Source: Hydractinia symbiolongicarpus
Taxonomy: Eukaryota > Cnidaria > Hydrozoa > Anthoathecata > Hydractiniidae
Assembly (NCBI RefSeq): GCF_029227915.1
Contig: NC_079877.1
Location: 34,747,851 to 34,811,850 of the forward strand
DNA length: 64,000 bases
Reading direction: 5' to 3'
Shown here: positions 56,172 through 64,000 of the stretch, in pieces
How positions within the stretch are numbered: the first letter of the stretch is position 1
Layout: every line of letters begins with the position of its first letter
Program-made: the position numbers and the translations under genes
Notes under the pieces: model-generated
Database searches by the model: none
What the model was told of the DNA's origin: nothing
Seen by the model: the letters and a program-made list of their open reading frames with translations, nothing else

Positions 56172-59100
56172 CAATCGTTTCACTGTTAAAAGCGATACAA
56201 CTTAGTAATATCGGATAAAAATCATTAAATACCTGTGGGGACGAATATGTGACGCAACTGTTGTAACTCAAACGGACAGATACCGTTAGAAAGTCAATGA
56301 AATGTAGTCTTTTAGAATGTCTCTATTTCTTCAGTGCATGCTAACGGCCAGGATTGGTGCCACAGTAAAAAAAGACACATTTATCTAAATTTTTAAAGAA
56401 AGCGCTACCAGAGATCCTAGTGTAATCGCTGAGTTCCGGCAATCATGTTAAATTAAGAAGAATATTATTTCTTGGATCCAGTTGACTCACTTATCACATT
56501 TATAAGGTCACAGGCCAAACTTATTTCAATTAAGTTCCACAGGCAATCGTTTCACTGTTAAAAGCGATTTAACTTAGTATTATCCGAAAAATATCACTAA
56601 ATACATGTTGGTACGAATATGTGACGCAACCGTTGTAACTCAAACGGATTGATACCTGCAAGAAGTCAATGAAATGTAGTTTTTGAGAATCTCTCTATTT
56701 CTTTAGCGCGTGCCAACGGCCAGAATTGGTCCCACAGTATAAAAAGACTTATATATCTAAATTTTTAAATAAAGTGCTACCATAGAGCCTAGTGTAATTC
56801 CTGAAATCCATCAATCATGTCGAATTAAGAAGAATGTTATTCCTTGGGGTCCAGTTGGCTCACTTTTCACATTGATAAGGTCACAGTCCAGAATGAGTTC
56901 AATTTAGTCCCACAGTCAATCGTTTCACTGTAAGAAGCGATACAACTTAGTAATATCGGAAAAAAATACCTAAACACATATTGGTACGAATATGTGATGC
57001 AACCGTTGTAACTCAAACGGATTGACACCGTTAGAAAGTCAATGAAATTTTGTTTTGGAAACTGTCTCTACTTCTTCAGCGCAAACTAACGGCTAGGATT
57101 GGTCCCACAGTAAAAAGTGACTTATTTATCTTAATTTTTAAATAAATCGCTACAACAGCGCCCAGTGTAATCGCTGAGTTCCAGCAATCATGTCAAACTA
57201 AGAAGAATGTTATTTCTTGGGGTCAAACTGGCATACTTATCACATTTATAAGGTCAAAATCCACAATCAGTTCAATAAAGTCCCACAGTCAAACGTTTCA
57301 CTGTTAAAAGCGATGCAACCTAGTAATATCAGAAAAATATCGCTAAATACATGTTGGTACGAATATATGACGCAACCGTTGTAACTCAATTGGATTGATA
57401 CCGCTAGAAATTCAATGAAATGTAGTTTTTGAAACAGTCTCTATTTCTTCAGCGCGAACTAAAGGCTAGGATTGGTCCCACAGTAAAAAATAACGTATTT
57501 ATCTTAATTTTTAAATAAAGCGCTACCACAGAGCCAAGTGTAATCGCTGAGTTCCGGCAATCACGTCAAACTAAGAAGAATGTTATTTCTTGCGGTCCAA
57601 TTGGCTAACTTATCACATTCTTAAGTTCACAGTCTGGAATCAGTTCAATTAAGTCCCACAGTCAATGGTTGCACTGTTTAAAGCGATACAACTTAGTAAT
57701 ATCGGAAAAAAGTCACTAAATACATGTTGGTACGAATATGTGACGCAACCGTTGTATCTCAAACGGATTGACAACGTTAGAAATTCCATAAAATGTAGTT
57801 TTTGAAACTGTCTCTATTTCTTCAGCGCGAACTAACCGCTAGGATTGGTCCCACAGTAAAAAACGACTTATTTATCTTAATTTTTAAATAAAGCGCTACC
57901 ACAGCGCCCAGTGTAATCGCTGAGTTCCAGCAATCATGTCAAATTAAAAAGAATGTTATTTCTTGGGGTCCAGTTGACTCACTTATCACATTTATAAGGT
58001 CACAGTCCAGAAACAATTCAATTAAGTCCCACAGTCAATCGTTTCACTGTTAAAAGCGATACAACTTAGTAATATCGGATAAAAATCATTAAATACCTGT
58101 GGGGACGAATATGTGACCCAACCATTGTAACTAAAACGGACTGACACCGTTAGGAAGTCAATGAAACGTAGTTTTTGAAACTGTCGCTATTTCTTCAGCG
58201 CGCGATAACGGCTAGGATCGGTCCCACAGTAGAGAATGACTAATCTATCTAAATTTTTTTAATGAAGCACTTTCACAACGCCCAGTGTAATCGCTGAGTT
58301 CCAGAAATCATGTCAAATTAAGAACAATGTTATTTCTTGGGGTCCAGTTGACTCACTTATCACATTGATAAGGTCACAGTCCAGAATGAGTTCAATTAAG
58401 TCCCACAGTCAATCGTTTCACTGTTAAAAGCGATAGAACTTAGTAATATCGGAAAAAAATCATTAAATACCTGTGGGGACGAATATGTGACGCAACTGTT
58501 GTAACTCAAACGGACAGATACCGTTAGAAAGTCAATGAAATGTAGTCTTTTAGAATGTCTCTATTTCTTCAGTGCATGCTAACGGCCAGGATTGGTGCCA
58601 CAGTAAAAAAAGACACATTTATCTAAATTTTTAAAGAAAGCGCTACCAGAGATCCTAGTGTAATCGCTGAGTTCCGGCAATCATGTTAAATTAAGAAGAA
58701 TATTATTTCTTGGATCCAGTTGACTCACTTATCACATTTATAAGGTCACAGGCCAAACTTATTTCAATTAAGTTCCACAGGCAATCGTTTCACTGTTAAA
58801 AGCGATTTAACTTAGTATTATCCGAAAAATATCACTAAATACATGTTGGTACGAATATGTGACGCAACCGTTGTAACTCAAACGGATTGATACCTGCAAG
58901 AAGTCAATGAAATGTAGTTTTTGAGAATCTCTCTATTTCTTTAGCGCGTGCCAACGGCCAGAATTGGTCCCACAGTATAAAAAGACTTATATATCTAAAT
59001 TTTTAAATAAAGTGCTACCATAGAGCCTAGTGTAATTCCTGAAATCCATCAATCATGTCGAATTAAGAAGAATGTTATTCCTTGGGGTCCAGTTGGCTCA

Positions 59101-60647
59101 CTTTTCACATTGATAAGGTCACAGTCCAGAATGAGTTCAATTTAGTCCCACAGTCAATCGTTTCACTGTAAGAAGCGATACAACTTAGTAATATCGGAAA
59201 AAAATACCTAAACACATATTGGTACGAATATGTGATGCAACCGTTGTAACTCAAACGGATTGACACCGTTAGAAAGTCAATGAAATTTTGTTTTGGAAAC
59301 TGTCTCTACTTCTTCAGCGCAAACTAACGGCTAGGATTGGTCCCACAGTAAAAAGTGACTTATTTATCTTAATTTTTAAATAAATCGCTACAACAGCGCC
59401 CAGTGTAATCGCTGAGTTCCAGCAATCATGTCAAACTAAGAAGAATGTTATTTCTTGGGGTCAAACTGGCATACTTATCACATTTATAAGGTCAAAATCC
59501 ACAATCAGTTCAATAAAGTCCCACAGTCAAACGTTTCACTGTTAAAAGCGATGCAACCTAGTAATATCAGAAAAATATCGCTAAATACATGTTGGTACGA
59601 ATATATGACGCAACCGTTGTAACTCAATTGGATTGATACCGCTAGAAATTCAATGAAATGTAGTTTTTGAAACAGTCTCTATTTCTTCAGCGCGAACTAA
59701 AGGCTAGGATTGGTCCCACAGTAAAAAATAACGTATTTATCTTAATTTTTAAATAAAGCGCTACCACAGAGCCAAGTGTAATCGCTGAGTTCCGGCAATC
59801 ACGTCAAACTAAGAAGAATGTTATTTCTTGCGGTCCAATTGGCTAACTTATCACATTCTTAAGTTCACAGTCTGGAATCAGTTCAATTAAGTCCCACAGT
59901 CAATGGTTGCACTGTTTAAAGCGATACAACTTAGTAATATCGGAAAAAAGTCACTAAATACATGTTGGTACGAATATGTGACGCAACCGTTGTATCTCAA
60001 ACGGATTGACAACGTTAGAAATTCCATAAAATGTAGTTTTTGAAACTGTCTCTATTTCTTCAGCGCGAACTAACCGCTAGGATTGGTCCCACAGTAAAAA
60101 ACGACTTATTTATCTTAATTTTTAAATAAAGCGCTACCACAGCGCCCAGTGTAATCGCTGAGTTCCAGCAATCATGTCAAATTAAAAAGAATGTTATTTC
60201 TTGGGGTCCAGTTGACTCACTTATCACATTTATAAGGTCACAGTCCAGAAACAATTCAATTAAGTCCCACAGTCAATCGTTTCACTGTTAAAAGCGATAC
60301 AACTTAGTAATATCGGATAAAAATCATTAAATACCTGTGGGGACGAATATGTGACCCAACCATTGTAACTAAAACGGACTGACACCGTTAGGAAGTCAAT
60401 GAAACGTAGTTTTTGAAACTGTCGCTATTTCTTCAGCGCGCGATAACGGCTAGGATCGGTCCCACAGTAGAGAATGACTAATCTATCTAAATTTTTTTAA
60501 TGAAGCACTTTCACAACGCCCAGTGTAATCGCTGAGTTCCAGAAATCATGTCAAATTAAGAACAATGTTATTTCTTGGGGTCCAGTTGACTCACTTATCA
60601 CATTGATAAGGTCACAGTCCAGAATGAGTTCAATTAAGTCCCACAGT
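56172..60647. repeat. Higher-order repeat, 6 monomers (2,238 bp) x 2
   Basis: Copies 56172-58409 and 58410-60647 are nearly identical and share private variants (GAATATATGACG, ACTAAAGGC, TTGCGGTCC). Only a few differences are visible, e.g. ATCGGATAAAAATC versus ATCGGAAAAAAATC at the start. One of the youngest duplications in the window. Confidence 0.9.
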
Positions 60648-63600
60648 CAATCGTTTCACTGTTAAAAGCGATAGAACTTAGTAATATCGGAAAAAAATAT
60701 CGCTAAATACATGTTGGTACGAATATGTGACGCAACCGTTGTAACTCAATTGGATTGATACCGCTAGAAATTCAATGAAATGTAGTTTTTGAAACAGTTT
60801 CTATTTCTTCAGCGCGAACTAACGGCTAGGATTGGTCCCACAGTAAAAAATGACGTATTTATCTTAATTTTTAAATAAAGCGCTACCACAGAGCCCAGTG
60901 TAATCGCTGAGTTCCAGCAATCATGTCAAATTAAAAAGAATGTTATTTCTTGGGGTCCAGTTGACTCACTTATCACATTTATAAGGTCACAGTCCAGAAA
61001 CAATTCAATTAAGTCCCACAGTCAATTGTTTCACTGTTAAAAGCGATACAACTTAGTAATATCGGATAAAAATCATTAAATACCTGTGGGGACGAATATG
61101 TGACCCAACCATTGTAACTCAAACGGACTGACACCGTTAGGAAGTCAATGAAACGTAGTTTTTGAAACTGTCGCTATTTCTTCAGCGCGCGATAACGGCT
61201 AGGATCGGTCCCACAGTAGAGAATGACTTATCTATCTAAATTTTTTTAATGAAGCACTTTCACAACGCCCAGTGTAATCGCTGAGTTCCAGCAATCATGT
61301 CAAATTAAGAACAATGTTATTTCTTGGGGTCCAGTTGACTCACTTATCACATTGATAAGGTCACAGTCCAGAATGAGTTCAATTAAGTCCCACAGTCAAT
61401 CGTTGCACTGTTTAAAGCGATACAACTTAGTAATATCGGAAAAAAGTCACTAAATACATGTTGGTGCGAATATGTGACGAACCGTTGTAACTCAATCGGA
61501 TTAACACCGTTAGAAAATCAATAAAATGTAGTTTTTGAAACTGTATCTATTTCTTCAGCGCGAACTAACCGCTAGGATTGGTCCCACAGCAAAAAATGAC
61601 GTATTTATCTTAATTTTTAAATAAAGCGCTACCACAGAGCCCAGTGTAATCGCTGAGTTCCAGCAATCATGTCAAATTAAAAAGAATGTTATTTCTTGGG
61701 GTCCAGTTGACTCACTTATCACATTTATAATGTCACAGTCCAGAAACAATTCAATTAAGTCTCACAGTCAATCGTTTCACTGTTAAAAGCGATACAACTT
61801 AGTAATATCGGATAAAAATCATTAAATACCTGTGGGGACGAATATGTGACGCAACTGTTGTAACTCAAACGGACTGATACCGTTAGAAAGTCAATGAAAT
61901 GTAGTTTTTTAGAATGTCTCTATTTCTTCAGTGCGTGCTAACGGCCAGGATTGGTGCCACATTAAAAAAAAGACTTATTTATCTAAATTTTTAAAGAAAG
62001 CGCTACCAGAGATCCCAGTGTAATCGCTGAGTTCCGGCAATCATGTCAAATTAAGAAGAATATTATTTCTTGGATCCAGTTGACTCACTTATCACATTTA
62101 TAAGGTCACAGGCCAAATTTATTTCAACTAAGTTCCACAGGCAATCGTTTCACTGTTAAAAGCGATTTAACTTAGTATTATCCGAAAAATATCACTAAAT
62201 ACATGTTGGTACGAATATGTGACGCAACCGTTGTAACTCAATCGGATTGATACCGCTAGAAATTCAATGAAATGTAATTTTTGAAACAGTCTCTATTTCT
62301 TCCGCGCGAACTAACGGCTAGGATTGGTCCCACAGTAAGAAATGACGTATTTATCTTAAGTTTTAAATAAAGCGCTACCACAGCGCTCAGTGTAATCGCT
62401 GAGTTCCAGCAGTCATGTCAAATTAAGAACAACGTTATTTCTTGTAGTCAAACTGGCTTATTTATCACATTTATAAGGTCAAAGTCCACAATCAGTTCAA
62501 TTAAGTCCCACAGTCAAACGTTTCACTGTTAAAAGCGATGCAACCTAGTAATATCAAAACACTATCGCTAAATACATGTTGGTACGAATATGTGACGCAA
62601 CAGTTGTAACTCAAACGGATTTATACCGCTAGAAAGTCAATAAAATGTAGTTTTGGAAACTGTTTCCATTTATTCGGTGCGTGTTAACGGCCAGGATTGT
62701 TCCCACCGTAAAAAATGACTTATTTATCTCAATTTTTAAATAAAGCGCTACCACAGCGCTCAGTGTAATCGCTGAGTTCCAGCAATCATGTCAAATTAAG
62801 AACAATGTTATTTCTTGGGGTCCAGTTGGCTCACTTATCACATTTATAAGGTCACAGTCCAGAATGAGTTCAATTAAGTCCCACAGTCAATCGTTTCATT
62901 GTTAAAAGCGATACAACTTAGTAATATCGGAAAAAAATATCTAAACACATGTTGGCACGAATATGTGACGCAACCGCTGTAACTTAAACGGATTGACACC
63001 CTTAGAAAATCAATGAAATGTGGTTTTTGAAACTGTCGCTATTTCTTCAGCGCGCGATAACGGCTAGGATTCGTCCCACTGTAAAGAATGACTTATTTAT
63101 CTAAATTTTTAAATGAAGCGCTACCACAGCGCCCAGTGCAATCACTGAGTTCCGGCAAACACGTCAAATTATGAAGAATGTTATTTCTTGGGGTCCAATT
63201 GTCTCATTTATCACATTTATCAGGTCACAGTCCAAAGTTAGTTCATTACGTCCCACAGCCAATCGTTTCACTGTTAAAAGCGATGCAACCTAGTAATATC
63301 AGAAAAATATCGCTAAATACATGTTGGTACGAATATGTGACGCAACCGTTGTAACTCAATTGGATTGATACCGCTAGAAATTCAATGAAATGTAGTTCTT
63401 GAAACAGTCTCTATTTCTTCAGCGCGAACTAACGGCTAGGATTGGTCCCACAGTAAAAAATAACGTATTTATCTTAATTTTTAAATAAAGCGCTACCACA
63501 GAGCCCAGTGTAATCGCTGAGTTCCGGCAATCACGTCAAACTAAGAAGAATGTTATTTCTTGGGTTCCAATTGGCTAACTTATCACATTCTTAAGTTCAT

Positions 63601-64000
63601 AGTCTAGAATCAGTTCAATTAAGTCCCACAGTCAATCGTTGCACTGTTTAAGGCGATACAACTTAGTAATATCGGAAAAAAGTCACTAAATACATGTTGG
63701 TACGAATATATGACGCAACCGTTGTATCTCAAACGGATTGACAACGTTAGAAATTCCATGAAATGAAGTTAAATTTAACTTAGTATTATCCGAAAAATAT
63801 CACTAAATACATGTTGGTACGAATATGTGACGCAACCGTTGTAACTCAAACGGATTGATACCGGCAAGAAGTCAATGAAATGTAGTTTTTGAGAATCTCG
63901 CTATTTCTTTAGCGCGTGCTAACGGCCAGAATTGGTCGCACAGTATAAGGAGACTTATATATCTAAATTTTTAAATAAAGTGCTATCATAGAGCCTAGTG

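Larger units (their letters stand above)
20538..64000. repeat. Tandem satellite array, right of the element
   Basis: About 43 kb, roughly 116 monomers of the same 372-373-bp satellite, running past the window edge. Orientation is constant. Monomer variants are arranged in higher-order repeats of different sizes (listed separately). A few monomers are shortened (near 24246, 25612, 26600, 42412 and 63766) and one carries an insertion (35624-35797). No gene is kept in any frame. Confidence 0.97.

Noticed and set aside
20538-64000. CRISPR-like regular repetition
   Set aside because: The repeats are contiguous 372-bp satellite monomers without spacers, in a eukaryotic setting.

Overview
The window is eukaryotic. 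It is a long tandem satellite array (1-5775 and 20538-64000) interrupted by one complete, virus-like DNA transposon of the Polinton/Maverick (adintovirus-like) class at 5776-20537 (14,762 bp). The host is not identifiable from the sequence itself. The element's protein families look to me like those common in aquatic invertebrates, above all cnidarians, but that is recall and not a search result.

The element is bounded by 233-bp terminal inverted repeats (TIRs; 3 mismatches by eye) and a perfect 5-bp target duplication, GGTCG. Intact copies of the same satellite position elsewhere in the array carry GGTCG only once, which confirms insertion into the satellite. From left to right it carries: a small protein with an OB-like feel (minus strand); a 393-aa tail-anchored protein (minus); a capsid block (plus) of penton-like minor capsid protein, double-jelly-roll major capsid protein and FtsK/HerA-type packaging ATPase; a run of five small, mostly membrane proteins (plus); a 426-aa coiled-coil membrane protein (minus); two paralogous two-helix membrane proteins (plus); a SAP-domain protein (plus); a SAP-SAP-RING protein (minus); and a SAP/Pro-Arg-rich ORF that runs, with a +1 frame offset, into a protein-primed-type family B DNA polymerase (plus) whose last codons lie inside the right TIR. 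The layout suggests a replication module on the right and a virion module on the left.

I find neither a retroviral-type integrase nor an adenain-like protease, both usual in Polintons, and no gap is large enough for a normal integrase. The polymerase has an N-terminal extension with a Cys/His pair and an endonuclease VII-like zinc/HNH motif between its exonuclease motifs. Short hairpins with a TTAC...GTAA core recur at gene 3' ends and look like a shared transcription-end signal. Two divergent gene pairs share one promoter word (CTAATATAATA). G-quadruplex-capable tracts sit in both TIRs.

The satellite monomer is about 372-373 bp and is organised into higher-order repeats of 2 to 6 monomers (about 745, 1117, 1490, 1864 and 2238 bp). 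Several of these occur as consecutive near-identical doublets, indicating recent unequal exchange. One monomer near 35.6 kb holds a separate insertion of about 174 bp. I see no host protein-coding gene, tRNA, rRNA or CRISPR array.
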